From Bradyrhizobium sp. CCGUVB1N3 (GTDB lineage: Bacteria; Pseudomonadota; Alphaproteobacteria; Rhizobiales; Xanthobacteraceae): 64,000 nucleotides of DNA. The position numbers and the translations under genes are program-made. The stretch covers positions 2,170,001 through 2,234,000 of the forward strand of contig NZ_JANADR010000001.1 in NCBI RefSeq assembly GCF_024199925.1, read 5' to 3'. Of this stretch, positions 52,220 through 61,919 are shown one piece after another (position 1 is the stretch's first letter; each line of letters starts with the position of its first letter). Under the pieces are notes generated by a model that saw only the letters and a list, made by a program, of their open reading frames with translations, was not told where the DNA came from and ran no database searches.

Positions 52220-52347
52220 AGCATGATCCGGAAAAGTGTGGAGCGGTTTTCCCTCGCGACAAACGCGGTACGCGTTTGCGCGGAGATCATGCTCAAACAA
52301 CAACCTAAAGCGCGACGACGATTCATCCTAATCTCATCGCGCTTTAG
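52217..52347. repeat. Paired palindromic repeats after the giant kinase
   Basis: GAGCATGATCCGGAAAAG near 52220 and GATCATGCTC at about 52284-52293 form the arms of a long imperfect dyad. From about 52308 TAAAGCGCGACGACGATTC and ATCGCGCTTTA form a second. Both are of the dispersed intergenic type and may end the transcript. The rest of the gap to 52453 shows nothing. Confidence 0.65.
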
Positions 52348-52453
52348 AACGAGACGAGATCGTTCCCGCTGAATACGCCGGCCAGTGCCGGCGGCATGAG
52401 AGAGCCGATGCGGGGAGATTGCCTCCTGCGGTCTGGTGTACGGTCGCCTCCCC

Positions 52454-53242
52454 TCAATCGATGATGTGATAGCCGCCGTCGATGTAGAGAACGCCGCCGG
52501 TCATCAGCTTGGCGCCGTCGAGCGCCAGGAACGCGGTGGCATTGCCGACGTCATCGATGCTGACGAGACTGCGTGAGGGCGCTTTCGACTGCGCCTTGTC
52601 CATGAGCTCGTCGAACTCCGGAATGCCTGATGCCGCACGCGTCGCCAGCGGTCCCGGCGAGATCGCGTGCACGCGGATGCCCTTCGGCCCGAGCTCCGCC
52701 GCGGCGTAGCGGACGGCCGCTTCCAGCGCCGCTTTCGCCACGCCCATGATGTTGTAGTTCTCCACGACCACCTGACTGCCATAATAGGTCATGGTAAACA
52801 TGGTGCCGCCGTTCTTCATCAGCGGCTCCGCCAGATGGGCCATGCGCAGGAACGACCAGCAGGAGACGTCCATGGTCTTGAGAAAGCCCTCGCGGCCGAC
52901 GTCGACCACGCGTCCGTGCAGCGCTTCCTTCGGCGAGAAGGCGATGGAATGCAGCAGGAAATCGAGTTGCCCCCATTCCTTCTGAATGCGCTCGAACACC
53001 TGCTCGATCTGGCCTTCGGCCATCACGTCCATCGGCATGAAGATCGGCGCCTCCAGCGCCTGCGCCAGCGGCTCGACATGCTTCTTTGCGCGATCATTCA
53101 GATAGGTCACGGCGAGCTCGGCGCCGAGCGCGCGAAACGCCCGTGCGCAGCCCCAGGCGATCGACTGATCGTTGGCGATGCCAACGACGAGGCCCTTCTT
53201 CCCCTTCAGCGCGACCTTCGTCTCCGGATACACGGGAATCAT
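52454..53242 (-). CDS. fabI: Enoyl-ACP reductase FabI
   Basis: This 262-residue enzyme does the NADH-dependent last step of fatty-acid elongation. Cofactor site: [20 protein letters not shown]; active-site segment [20 protein letters not shown] has the Tyr and Lys at the FabI Y-x6-K spacing region; the C-terminal [17 protein letters not shown] is typical. It is coupled to ackA by a four-base overlap (ATGA), which is unusual for a housekeeping fabI and suggests a second, condition-specific copy acting under FixK-type control. Confidence 0.93.
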   Translation of the reverse strand: MIPVYPETKVALKGKKGLVVGIANDQSIAWGCARAFRALGAELAVTYLNDRAKKHVEPLAQALEAPIFMPMDVMAEGQIEQVFERIQKEWGQLDFLLHSIAFSPKEALHGRVVDVGREGFLKTMDVSCWSFLRMAHLAEPLMKNGGTMFTMTYYGSQVVVENYNIMGVAKAALEAAVRYAAAELGPKGIRVHAISPGPLATRAASGIPEFDELMDKAQSKAPSRSLVSIDDVGNATAFLALDGAKLMTGGVLYIDGGYHIID

Positions 53243-54462
53243 GACACCCTCTCAGATCTGGCGTTTTGCGATTTTCCGTTCATCAGCAGCGCCAACGTGT
53301 GCTGCGCGATCATCAGCTCCTCGTCGGTCGGCACGACGTAGACGGGAACGAGGCTGTTCGGTCGCGAAACCAGCCGCGAGTGGCGCGCGTTCTCGGCAGC
53401 ATCGAGTGCGACGCCGAGCCAGCCGAGCTGCTCGGCGACGCGCGCACGAATGCCGGCTGAGTTCTCACCGATGCCGGCGGTAAAGACGAACGCGTCGAGG
53501 CCCTGCAAGGCGGCCGCGAGCATCCCGGCACTGAGGCCGATCCGGTAGACGAAGTAGTCGATCGCGAGCTTTGCGCGCGGGTCCGTGCTCGCTTCCAGCT
53601 CCCGCATGTCGTTGCTGACGCCGGACAGGCCCTTCAATCCGCAATCGCGGTAGAGGAAGTCCTGCACTTTCGCAGCCGACATGCCCTTCTCGGAGATCAG
53701 ATAAAGCACCACGCCGGGATCGAGCTGACCGGGACGCGTGCCCATTGGCAGGCCGTCCAGTGCCGTAAACCCCATGGTGCTCTCGACGCTCTGTCCGCCC
53801 TTCATGGCGCACATCGACGCGCCGCTGCCGAGATGCGCAACGATCACCCGCCGCTTGGCGATGTCGGGCGCGATCTGCGGCAAGGTTTTCGAAATGTATT
53901 CGTAGGAGAGGCCATGAAAGCCATAGCGCCGCACGCCTTCGGCATGGAGCTGATGCGGGATCGCGTAGTGATCGGCAAGCGGCCCATGGCTGCGGTGAAA
54001 CGCGGTGTCGAAGCAGGCGACCTGCGGAAGCGCGGGGAAATTCGCAAGGATCGAACGGATCGGCGCCAGGTTGTGCGGCTGGTGCAGCGGCGCCAGCGGG
54101 ACGAAGCGCTCCAGGCGCGCCACCACGCCGTGATCGATCAGGACAGGCCGCTCAAACTCCGGCCCGCCATGCACGACGCGATGCCCGACAGCCAGCGGAT
54201 GGACGCGAGCCTCGTTCCTTAGCCACTCGCCCGCGACCTCCATCGCGGCCGGTACGTCCGGGACCGCCTCGATCGGATAGGCGCGATCGGCCAGGGGATC
54301 GCCGCCCGCTCCGCTCGCCCGCAGGCGCGGCCGGCTGCCGATGCCATCCATCTGCCCCTTGATCTGTCGCCGCAGCGTGCCCTCGCTCTCGACCGAGTAG
54401 ACCTGGAACTTGACGCTCGACGAGCCGGCATTGATGACGAGGATCGTATCCATGACATTCAC
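53239..54462 (-). CDS. ackA: Acetate kinase
   Basis: This 407-residue enzyme makes ATP and acetate from acetyl phosphate. Blocks: [110 protein letters not shown] and [20 protein letters not shown]; catalytic residues appear intact. The GTG at 54462 overlaps the pta stop (GTGA); the ATG at 54453 (MDTILV) is an alternative start. Gives substrate-level ATP when respiration is limited. Confidence 0.96.
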   Translation of the reverse strand: MNVMDTILVINAGSSSVKFQVYSVESEGTLRRQIKGQMDGIGSRPRLRASGAGGDPLADRAYPIEAVPDVPAAMEVAGEWLRNEARVHPLAVGHRVVHGGPEFERPVLIDHGVVARLERFVPLAPLHQPHNLAPIRSILANFPALPQVACFDTAFHRSHGPLADHYAIPHQLHAEGVRRYGFHGLSYEYISKTLPQIAPDIAKRRVIVAHLGSGASMCAMKGGQSVESTMGFTALDGLPMGTRPGQLDPGVVLYLISEKGMSAAKVQDFLYRDCGLKGLSGVSNDMRELEASTDPRAKLAIDYFVYRIGLSAGMLAAALQGLDAFVFTAGIGENSAGIRARVAEQLGWLGVALDAAENARHSRLVSRPNSLVPVYVVPTDEELMIAQHTLALLMNGKSQNARSERVS

Positions 54463-55421
54463 GCAGCAACTGTCGGCGCCTTCTGGCGCCTTGCATAGGC
54501 ATAGAGTGCGGCCACGGCGCAGGACGCCATCCGGGCCCGCGGACTGTCGGCCCGCGACGTCAGAACGACCGGCACGCGCGCGCCGAGCACGATGCCGGCG
54601 CCATCCGCTTTGGCGAAGTAGGCGAGATTCTTCGCCAGCATGTTGCCGGCCTCGAGATCTGGCACGACCAGAATCTGTGCCCGGCCCGCCACCTCGGACT
54701 TGATGCCCTTGATCCTCGCGGCCTCGACATCGATGGCGTTGTCGAAGGCCAGCGGACCGTCGAGCAGGCCGCCGGTGATCTGGCCACGATCGGCCATCTT
54801 GCAGAGCGCGGCGGCCTCGATCGTGGACGGAATTTTCGACGTCACCGTCTCGACCGCCGACAGGATCGCCACCCTCGGCATCTTGCCGAAGCCGGCAATA
54901 TTGTAGAGGTCGATCGCGTTCTGGATGATGTCGCGCTTGGCGTCGAGATCGGGGAAGATGTTGATGGCCGCATCGGTGACGAAAATGGTCTCGGCATAGG
55001 CCGGCACGTCCATGATGAAGACGTGGCTGATGCGCCGGTCAGTGCGCAGGCCGCCGGTTTTGGCCGTGACGGCGCGCATCAGCTCGTCGGTATGCAGGCT
55101 ACCCTTCATCAGCAACTCGCCGCGGGCCTCGTGGATCAACTCGACGCCCTTGGCGGCTGCCGCGTCGCTGTGCGGCGCGTCGACGATCTCATACCCGGCG
55201 ATGTCGAGACCAAACCTGCTCGCAGTCTCCTTGATCTTCCGCTCCGGACCGACGAGCACGGGCCGGATGATACCGGCACTCGCGCTGTCGACAGCGCCGC
55301 GCAGCGATGTCTCGTCACAGGGGTGGACCACAATGGTCGGCGTGGGCGGCACGGCCTTGGCGGCTGCGATCAGGCGGTCGTATTTGCTGCCCGCATGCGT
55401 TTTCGTCGTGTCGGCCGACAT
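54459..55421 (-). CDS. pta: Phosphate acetyl/butyryltransferase
   Basis: This is a 320-residue single-domain PTA/PTB enzyme. [74 protein letters not shown] and [19 protein letters not shown] blocks are visible, with [20 protein letters not shown] near the end. Acts with ackA: acyl-CoA plus phosphate to acyl phosphate. The short form could favour acetyl- or butyryl-CoA; the ackA coupling favours acetyl. It follows the DUF3141 gene by 44 bases. Confidence 0.93.
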   Translation of the reverse strand: MSADTTKTHAGSKYDRLIAAAKAVPPTPTIVVHPCDETSLRGAVDSASAGIIRPVLVGPERKIKETASRFGLDIAGYEIVDAPHSDAAAAKGVELIHEARGELLMKGSLHTDELMRAVTAKTGGLRTDRRISHVFIMDVPAYAETIFVTDAAINIFPDLDAKRDIIQNAIDLYNIAGFGKMPRVAILSAVETVTSKIPSTIEAAALCKMADRGQITGGLLDGPLAFDNAIDVEAARIKGIKSEVAGRAQILVVPDLEAGNMLAKNLAYFAKADGAGIVLGARVPVVLTSRADSPRARMASCAVAALYAYARRQKAPTVAA

Positions 55422-55465
55422 GGTGCTGCTCCCAATTCTGCCAATCTGCGCTACGACGCTTTTGG

Positions 55466-57715
55466 CTATGACGCTTTTGCCTTCGGATCGAAAGGGGCGA
55501 CGTTCGACTCGCCTTCCTCACCGACACCGAAGAGCTCGGCAACCTGCTTCAGGCGCTTTGCCCGCTCGCCGGTGATGTCCTCGCTCGCGGACAGCACCTC
55601 GCGCATCGCTGCGAAAGCCCCGCGCCGCTGATTGACGTCGTCAGGCAACATCTTCGGGATCGCAGCCAAGGCACGGTCCCGGTCGAGCAGCAACATGAAG
55701 AATTGCTCGCGAACCAGCATCTTGAACTCAGCCAGCGTCAACCGGGCTCCCGCATGGTCGCGCCGAACCTGGCGCAGCGCCTCGATGCTCCGCTCATCCA
55801 CCATGCCGCGCGCCGATCCGACGTAGAGCAGCGCACGAATGGCCGCCTCGCGAAGGCCGCCTTCGCCGATCTTCGACTTCAGCTCGGCGATCCGCTTCTC
55901 CAGCATCGCTCGGTGTTCGGCCGTCATCTCCCGCCGGCCGGATGGCGCGGCGTTCGGATCCACTCCGACCGCAGCCTGCAAGGCGGGCGAGCCATAGACG
56001 TTGAGGAAGATGGCCTCGCTCAGCGCCTCCTGCGAATCCCGCCAGCTATCCAGCGCGTGAACGATCTGCTTGGACATCTGTTCCTGGAATGCCAGGAACG
56101 GATTGTCGTTCGAGACCGGCTTGCGCTTGTCCTCGACCGCGTCAGCGGCTGATTTCACCGCCGACATCCATGGATTCTGACTGCTGAAGGCTTCATATTG
56201 CAGTCGCAGCGGGTGCATGTTGCGCGCCAGCTCCGCCATTTGCGGGGTCACCATGCCCTTGATCCAGGGCTGAACGTACCTTTGATAGGCCGCGAGATTG
56301 AGTTCCGAGACGCGCTTGGCGGCGGCAAACCGGCGCTCGTCCTCCGGCGAGTTGCCACCCATGGCGCGGATATCGTCGAGCGTCCGCGCCTCGCAGCGCA
56401 TGATCCATTGGCCGGTCGCGAGATCGGCATTGACGGTATCGGAACCCCTCGCCTCGAAGGTTGCTTCATAGAGCCCGGGTGGCAGCACGTCGATGAGGTC
56501 GATATTGCTCGAGAATTCGGCGTGCTCCTTCTTGGCGACGCCGCCTGACACGAAGATGCCGAGATGGCCGATACTTTCGTGCACGGTATAGACGACCGTC
56601 TGCCCATAGGCCCTGATCTCATCGACGTCGGCATAGCATTCGAAGATCCAGTCCAATGCCTGCTGCGGCGGGGTGATGTTGTCGCCCTTGGAGCAGAACA
56701 CCACGATCGGCGAGCGGATGTTGCGCAGATCCACCTTCTGGCCGTCAGACATCTCGATCTTGCCGGCCGCGAGATTGTTGCCGACGAACAGCTCGTCGAC
56801 GATGAACTGGATCTCCTCGGCATTGAGGTTGACGTGCCCACCCCACCAGCGCTCGAATTCGAGGTAGCGATCGGCCTCGGTGTCGACCTTGGAGTAGACG
56901 TTATATTGCTTGCTCCAGAGCGTGTTCGAGGGATTCTGGTTCTCGAAGTTCTGCACCAGCCAGGCGCCATCGAACTTGCCGCCGCCGAGATCGCTCGCCA
57001 GCGCCGTGAGCCAGCTTCCGCCGAGCAGCCCGCCCGAATAGCGCATGGGATATTTGCCATGCACGCCTGCCCAATAAGCGAGCGGCGCGCCCGCGATGAT
57101 AAGCGGTCCGAAAAGTTCCGGCCGCAGCGAAGCCAGGATCATGACGGCCCATCCGGCCTGGCAGTTGCCGATCACGCAGGGCTTGCCGTCTGCCCCGGGA
57201 TGACGGCTGATGACCGTCTCGATGAATAGTGCTTCTGCGCGGGCGATGCGCTCGATGGTTTGTCCCGGCATCGGTTCCGGAAGGAAGCCGATGAAATAGC
57301 AGGGATGTCCCGCCTTCATCGCCACACCGATCTCGCTGTCGGCCTTGAAACCGCCGATGCCCGGCCCGTGGCCCGCACGGGGATCGACCACGACAAATGG
57401 CCGCCGCCTCATATCGATTTCGACGCCCCTGGGCGGAACGATGCGAACGAGCGCATAGTTGACCGGCTCGTCCAGCTTGCGGCCGTCCATGATCAATTCG
57501 GCGGCATATTGCAGAACGTGTGGCGCGGTCTGCGCGACATGTTCCCGGTATTGGTCACCGCGCTGACGCATGATGTCCAGGAACAGGACGCTGCGCTGGC
57601 CCGCATCCACCAGATATTCGACGGCCGACGCAACCAGACCAGACATGGGACCGCCGGGGAGTTGTGGTTTGTCCAGTTGTGATTTGTCCAGTTGCTGTGC
57701 TTTGTCCATGGACAT
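55466..57715 (-). CDS. DUF3141 protein, PHA synthase-like alpha/beta hydrolase
   Basis: This is a 749-residue protein. The N-terminal part has VASAVEYLVDAGQRSVLFLD and PFVVVDPRAGHGPGIGGFK. The lipase-like box has Cys as nucleophile, CVIGNCQAGWAVMILASLRP, as in PhaC synthases. IVVFCSKGDNITPPQQALDW holds the acid and VHESIGHLGIFVSGGVAKKE the His. A long helical C-terminal half (about 480-749) is extra. ATG 57715 with GAGG ahead is chosen over TTG 57748. It heads the DUF3141-pta-ackA-fabI operon, with a FixK box 62 bases upstream. PHA polymerisation or depolymerisation is a guess from the fold. Confidence 0.9.
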   Translation of the reverse strand: MSMDKAQQLDKSQLDKPQLPGGPMSGLVASAVEYLVDAGQRSVLFLDIMRQRGDQYREHVAQTAPHVLQYAAELIMDGRKLDEPVNYALVRIVPPRGVEIDMRRRPFVVVDPRAGHGPGIGGFKADSEIGVAMKAGHPCYFIGFLPEPMPGQTIERIARAEALFIETVISRHPGADGKPCVIGNCQAGWAVMILASLRPELFGPLIIAGAPLAYWAGVHGKYPMRYSGGLLGGSWLTALASDLGGGKFDGAWLVQNFENQNPSNTLWSKQYNVYSKVDTEADRYLEFERWWGGHVNLNAEEIQFIVDELFVGNNLAAGKIEMSDGQKVDLRNIRSPIVVFCSKGDNITPPQQALDWIFECYADVDEIRAYGQTVVYTVHESIGHLGIFVSGGVAKKEHAEFSSNIDLIDVLPPGLYEATFEARGSDTVNADLATGQWIMRCEARTLDDIRAMGGNSPEDERRFAAAKRVSELNLAAYQRYVQPWIKGMVTPQMAELARNMHPLRLQYEAFSSQNPWMSAVKSAADAVEDKRKPVSNDNPFLAFQEQMSKQIVHALDSWRDSQEALSEAIFLNVYGSPALQAAVGVDPNAAPSGRREMTAEHRAMLEKRIAELKSKIGEGGLREAAIRALLYVGSARGMVDERSIEALRQVRRDHAGARLTLAEFKMLVREQFFMLLLDRDRALAAIPKMLPDDVNQRRGAFAAMREVLSASEDITGERAKRLKQVAELFGVGEEGESNVAPFDPKAKAS

Positions 57716-57770
57716 GTTCCGACCTCGCTGTCGCGCTGCGTCATTCAAGGTGCGTGGCCGCTGGCAAGCG

Positions 57771-57784
57771 TTGATCTAGGTCAA
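57771..57784. promoter_or_regulatory. FixK/FNR-type box upstream of the DUF3141-pta-ackA-fabI operon
   Basis: TTGATCTAGGTCAA is an exact TTGA-N6-TCAA site, 62 bases from the DUF3141 start on the minus strand and 84 from the GNAT start on the plus strand. Confidence 0.87.
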
Positions 57785-57861
57785 CGTCGGGGGGCCTTCA
57801 AAGCGATGACGAGATATGGCGCTCGGCAGCGATCCCGGCCGAGGCGGTATTGGGACCCCCA

Positions 57862-58383
57862 ATGGCAGAGCCCGCGAACTATTCAGCCCAGGAGTTTCTG
57901 AAGGACGGGAGCCCGGTCGAGATCAGGGCGCTCAGTCCTAACGATGAGGCGGAGATGCTTGCCGCGATCGAGCGGACGAGCCCGCAATCTCTGCAGCGTC
58001 GCTTCTTTGCCATGAAGCGCCACTTCTCGGACAAGGAGCGGGCCTTCTTCATGCATGTCGATTTCAAAAATCACGTCGCGCTCGCTGCCCTTGTCCGCGG
58101 AAGCAACGGCGAGATGATTGTCGGGGGTGGCCGTTACATCGTGTTCGAGCCCGGGGTCGCAGAGATGGCCTTCGTCGTGATCGATGCCTTCCAGGGACGC
58201 GGACTCGGCTCGCTCCTGATGCGGCACCTGATCCAGATTGCGCGCGACGGCGGATTGCGGGAGTTGACCGCGGAAGTCCTTCCCGAGAACACAGGCATGC
58301 TGAAAGTGTTCGAAAGGTACGGCTTCAAGCCGGCCGCGCGCCGTGACCCGCAGACGGTCCATCTCGCCCTTGAGCTCGGCTAA
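57862..58383 (+). CDS. GNAT family N-acetyltransferase
   Basis: This is a 173-residue acetyltransferase. The N-terminal part (VEIRALSPNDEAEMLAAIER, TSPQSLQRRFFAMKRHFSDK) resembles the GNAT domain attached to protein-acetyltransferase Pat enzymes. The acetyl-CoA loop is VVIDAFQGRGLGSLLMRHLI, followed by LTAEVLPENTGMLKVFERYG. It lacks the acyl-CoA synthetase-like part of Pat. Sharing a FixK box with pta/ackA, it might modify metabolic enzymes with acetyl-CoA or acetyl phosphate in the same state (inference). It converges on the AI-2E gene with three bases between stops. Confidence 0.9.
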   Translation: MAEPANYSAQEFLKDGSPVEIRALSPNDEAEMLAAIERTSPQSLQRRFFAMKRHFSDKERAFFMHVDFKNHVALAALVRGSNGEMIVGGGRYIVFEPGVAEMAFVVIDAFQGRGLGSLLMRHLIQIARDGGLRELTAEVLPENTGMLKVFERYGFKPAARRDPQTVHLALELG

Positions 58384-58386
58384 GCC

Positions 58387-59475
58387 TCAGCCGCTCGTCG
58401 CTTTTTCCACCGGCGCGCCGCTGTCGATGCGGATCCACGCTGCGGCGAGCTCCCAGGCCACCGACAGAATGATCGGCCCGATGAAAAGGCCGATGATCCC
58501 GTGCGCGAGCGTTCCTCCGATCACACCGATCAGGATCACGAGCGTTGGCGTGGTGAGGCCCCGCCCCATCACAAGCGGCTTCAGGATGTTGTCGAGGAAG
58601 CCGACAAGGACGAGGAACACCGTCAGGAGCAGCGCCGTCGTCACGTCCTTGTCCATCCAGATCCAGATGATCACGGGCAGCAGGACGATCAGGGGGCCGA
58701 TCTGCACGATCGACAGCAGCAGGACGACGAAAGCCAGCAGGCCCGCGCTTGGAATATCGGCCAGCTTGAAACCGATGCCGGCCAGCAAGGCCTGAATGAT
58801 CGCGACGCCGATCACGCCCTGCGCCACTGCCCGGATCGTCGCACCCGCCAATTCCAGAAAATGCTCGCTCTGCTCCGGCACGATCCGGGTCAGGAAACCA
58901 CGGGTCACCGCCACGAGCTGCGGTCCGAAAGGAAGGAGAATGCCGGAGACGAGGACGGAGACCAGGAACTGCAGCGTGCCGAGACCGGCATCACCTGCAA
59001 GCGACAGCAGCGGTCCCGCGAGCGGCTTCAGATAGGGCGCAATCTCGCGCAATACCGCCCGTACGTTGGTGTAGGCCTGATTCCAGAGTTCGTAGAGCTG
59101 TGGGCCGATCAATGGCCAGCTCTTGACGCGTTCCGGCGCCGGCTGAAGCACGACATCACCGGTGCCGAGCTGGCTTGCCAGATCCTTCACGCCCTCCACC
59201 GCGCTTACGCCAAGCCAGGCTGCCGGACCGACAACGATACCGAGCGCGATGAGCGTCAGGATCGCCGCTGCCGTCCTCGGACGCCCGCCGAGCATTTTGG
59301 CGAGCCAGCTGAAGGCCGGATAGAACGCGACCGCTAGCACCGCGCTCCAGGTCAGGATCGACACGAAGGGACGGATGATGACGAACGTCCAGATGATCAG
59401 CAAAGCGAGCAAGCCAAGCCGGATCAGGAGCTGGATGATGTCTTCGGCGGACAAGAGCTGACGAAGCGTCTTCAC
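58387..59475 (-). CDS. AI-2E family transporter (PerM/YdiK type)
   Basis: This is a 362-residue membrane protein with about eight spans in the 2-3-1-2 arrangement of the family. ILTWSAVLAVAFYPAFSWLA, AAILTLIALGIVVGPAAWLG, GVIGVAIIQALLAGIGFKLA, LLSIVQIGPLIVLLPVIIWI and the C-terminal GMI-like GRGLTTPTLVILIGVIGGTL are visible. Members export AI-2 or act as Na+/H+ antiporters; which applies is unknown. A FixK box lies 67 bases upstream. Confidence 0.92.
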   Translation of the reverse strand: MKTLRQLLSAEDIIQLLIRLGLLALLIIWTFVIIRPFVSILTWSAVLAVAFYPAFSWLAKMLGGRPRTAAAILTLIALGIVVGPAAWLGVSAVEGVKDLASQLGTGDVVLQPAPERVKSWPLIGPQLYELWNQAYTNVRAVLREIAPYLKPLAGPLLSLAGDAGLGTLQFLVSVLVSGILLPFGPQLVAVTRGFLTRIVPEQSEHFLELAGATIRAVAQGVIGVAIIQALLAGIGFKLADIPSAGLLAFVVLLLSIVQIGPLIVLLPVIIWIWMDKDVTTALLLTVFLVLVGFLDNILKPLVMGRGLTTPTLVILIGVIGGTLAHGIIGLFIGPIILSVAWELAAAWIRIDSGAPVEKATSG

Positions 59476-59535
59476 GGCGGACTCTCATCTCAGGGCAGCT
59501 TTTGCAAAAATATCGATCGGCCTCGCGCGGCCCTG

Positions 59536-59549
59536 TTGACCCAGATCAA
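59536..59549. promoter_or_regulatory. FixK/FNR-type box upstream of the AI-2E transporter
   Basis: TTGACCCAGATCAA is an exact TTGA-N6-TCAA site centred 67 bases before the start at 59475. Confidence 0.85.
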
Positions 59550-59591
59550 TGATCGCCCCTCCGGCGAACGCGGATTCCGCCAGGACTGCCC

Positions 59592-61919
59592 CTAGAACGC
59601 GCCGGCCATCGTTACCCGAAAGGTCAGCGGCTCGACCGGGTGGATGATGTAGTCTATCACGCCATTCTGGCACACGGCCGCCGGCGCCGTCTGCTGCACG
59701 TAGCAGAGATTGTAGAGGGAGTCCGTCTTCAGCAGCGAGCCGTAGGCATAGGTGATCTGGTTGGCTTTGGTGTTGAAGAGATTGAGCACGTCGAGCTGGA
59801 TGCGCCAGCCATTGTCGGTCCGATAGCCGAGCCGCGCATTGACGATGCTGGTCGGCTGCGAGCGGAACGCGTTGTCCTCGGTCAGCGGACTGGAGGCGAG
59901 ATAGCGCCAGCGCACAGCGCCGAACCAGCCGGTCTTCTCGCCGAGCGTGATACCCGCGGACGCCACCATGGCCGGCGCGTTCGGAATGTAGTTGCCGGGC
60001 GCGTTGCCGATCTGCGCCTCGGGGAACCCTGCGAGCGAGGCATAGACCGCCGCCGGCTCGCCGTCATAGCCGCGAAAGCGCGCATGCGTCATCGCCAGAT
60101 CGGCGTCGATGTCGATCCAGGATCTTGGGCGATAATGGTTGGTCCATTCGAATCCGTAACGCCGGCTCGCGCGGCTCGCCGAAGTATCGCCGGCATCGCC
60201 CGAGAACAGGATCTCGGAATCTTGGTCGAGGATGAAGACGCTGAGCGAAGTGTCGAGATCGGGAACGATCCTGCTGCGCACGCCGACCTCCGCGCCTTTG
60301 GTGCGCACCAGCAGCGGCGACGGCGACAATTTTGTGCCGGGATCGCTGGGGTCTTCCGTCGTCGTCGCGCCGCGCGCGTCATTCGAATGCATGCCGTAGC
60401 CGACGCCGAGGGAGAACTCGGTCTTGTCAAAGGGACCAAGAACCATCCGGAACTTGGGACTGCCGAGCGCCGCATTGGCGCGGCCGCTATTGTTAGCGTC
60501 GTACAGCGAGGTGACGTCGGCCGCATAGTAATCGCCGCGCCAGCCGGCCGTGGTCCGAAGCCAGTCTGTCCAGCGCACGGTGCTCTCGGCATAGACGCCG
60601 ACGCTGCCCTCGCCGACCTTGTCGCTGCGGATGTTCGACAGGAAGTCGCGCTGAAACGTTCGCGTCAGCGCGAGGTCGATCGCATCGTAGCGCGATTGCA
60701 GACCGATGCTGGTCTCGACGGGCAGGCCCGCAAGCGAACCGTTCAACGTGCGCGCGATGTTGGCGCCGGCCATCAGCCGGTCGTCGTGCTGGTGGAACTG
60801 GTCGCCAAAAGTCTGGTCGCTGAGGACATAGGTGAAGTTGTTGTAGAGATCGAGCTCGCTCTTGACGACATAGGCATTCGCCTTCCACACCCCCTTGTCG
60901 TCGCTTTGCGCAAGGCGCGCCGACAGCGCGAAGCGATTGGTGTTGCCGCCATCGCTCGGATCCTCCGATCCGAACCGGTCGAGCAGGCCCGAGGTGATCG
61001 CGCGCTGCGGCACCTGGTCGGTCGAATTCCATTTGTTGGCATAGGCCATGCCGGTGATCGAGACGCCATCGGTCGCCGTTCCCTGGCTGTAGCGCATGAG
61101 CCCGTTGAGCTTGCGCATTTTGTCGGGATTGTCCCACGGGCCATCATAGGTGCCGGCCTCGCCTGCGATCAGCAGCGAGCCATCGCCCAGCTTCACCGAA
61201 TTCATGCCAAGGAAGCGGCGATAGCCGAAGCTGCCGGCGGTCATCTGCGCCAGGCCCTTCACGGTGCGATCGATCAGGTCGATGTGCACGCTGCCGACCG
61301 AAGAGAAATCACCTTCATCGGCGAAGTACGGCCCCTTGCGCACATCCATCGCAGCGACCGTTTCCGGGATCAGCCAGTTGAGATCGGCGTAGCCCTGCCC
61401 GTGGGCATGGGTGCGCATGTTGACGGGCACGTCGTCGACGTAGATCGCCAGATCAGTGCCGTGATCGAGATTATAGCCACGCAGAAAATACTGGTTGGCT
61501 TTACCCTCGCCGGAATGCTGGGTCACGATCAGGCCGGGCACCGCCTCCAGCACTTCGCCGGGACGCGTCACGGGGCGTGCGTTGAGATCTTCGCCCGAGA
61601 CCGTGATCTCACTCGCCATGCTCGGCGGCGCGTATGCACCGGAGGCCACGTTGCGCACGTCCGATCCCGCCGCAGCTGTCGGCTGCGCCACGATATTTCG
61701 ATTGGCGGCGGTCGGCTTGCTGGCGCGATGCGGCGATGGCCGCTTCTTTGGCCGCACGGCTTCTCCGCTCGTCACCTGGATCGGCGGCAGCTCGCGTGCC
61801 GCGGTGCTGTTTTGCGCCTCGGCGCGGCCGCCGTCGCAAGCCAGAACGCAGGCAGAGAGCAGCAATCGCGTGCCGTATCGCCGACCGCGCGCGATGAGAT
61901 TAGGCCACCTCGACGGCAT
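59592..61919 (-). CDS. TonB-dependent receptor, probable nickel uptake
   Basis: This is a 775-residue outer-membrane receptor. Signal peptide to about residue 35 (LLLSACVLACDGGRAEA). Plug domain about 100-220: SMASEITVSGEDLNARPVTR, GEVLEAVPGLIVTQHSGEGK, NQYFLRGYNLDHGTDLAIYV. The barrel then runs to a terminal aromatic, ending LTFRVTMAGAF. His-rich THAHGQGYADLNW in the plug loop may touch metal. It overlaps the NiCoT gene by 20 bases and so shares its NikR-type promoter. Nickel as substrate is inference from that link. Confidence 0.92.
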   Translation of the reverse strand: MPSRWPNLIARGRRYGTRLLLSACVLACDGGRAEAQNSTAARELPPIQVTSGEAVRPKKRPSPHRASKPTAANRNIVAQPTAAAGSDVRNVASGAYAPPSMASEITVSGEDLNARPVTRPGEVLEAVPGLIVTQHSGEGKANQYFLRGYNLDHGTDLAIYVDDVPVNMRTHAHGQGYADLNWLIPETVAAMDVRKGPYFADEGDFSSVGSVHIDLIDRTVKGLAQMTAGSFGYRRFLGMNSVKLGDGSLLIAGEAGTYDGPWDNPDKMRKLNGLMRYSQGTATDGVSITGMAYANKWNSTDQVPQRAITSGLLDRFGSEDPSDGGNTNRFALSARLAQSDDKGVWKANAYVVKSELDLYNNFTYVLSDQTFGDQFHQHDDRLMAGANIARTLNGSLAGLPVETSIGLQSRYDAIDLALTRTFQRDFLSNIRSDKVGEGSVGVYAESTVRWTDWLRTTAGWRGDYYAADVTSLYDANNSGRANAALGSPKFRMVLGPFDKTEFSLGVGYGMHSNDARGATTTEDPSDPGTKLSPSPLLVRTKGAEVGVRSRIVPDLDTSLSVFILDQDSEILFSGDAGDTSASRASRRYGFEWTNHYRPRSWIDIDADLAMTHARFRGYDGEPAAVYASLAGFPEAQIGNAPGNYIPNAPAMVASAGITLGEKTGWFGAVRWRYLASSPLTEDNAFRSQPTSIVNARLGYRTDNGWRIQLDVLNLFNTKANQITYAYGSLLKTDSLYNLCYVQQTAPAAVCQNGVIDYIIHPVEPLTFRVTMAGAF

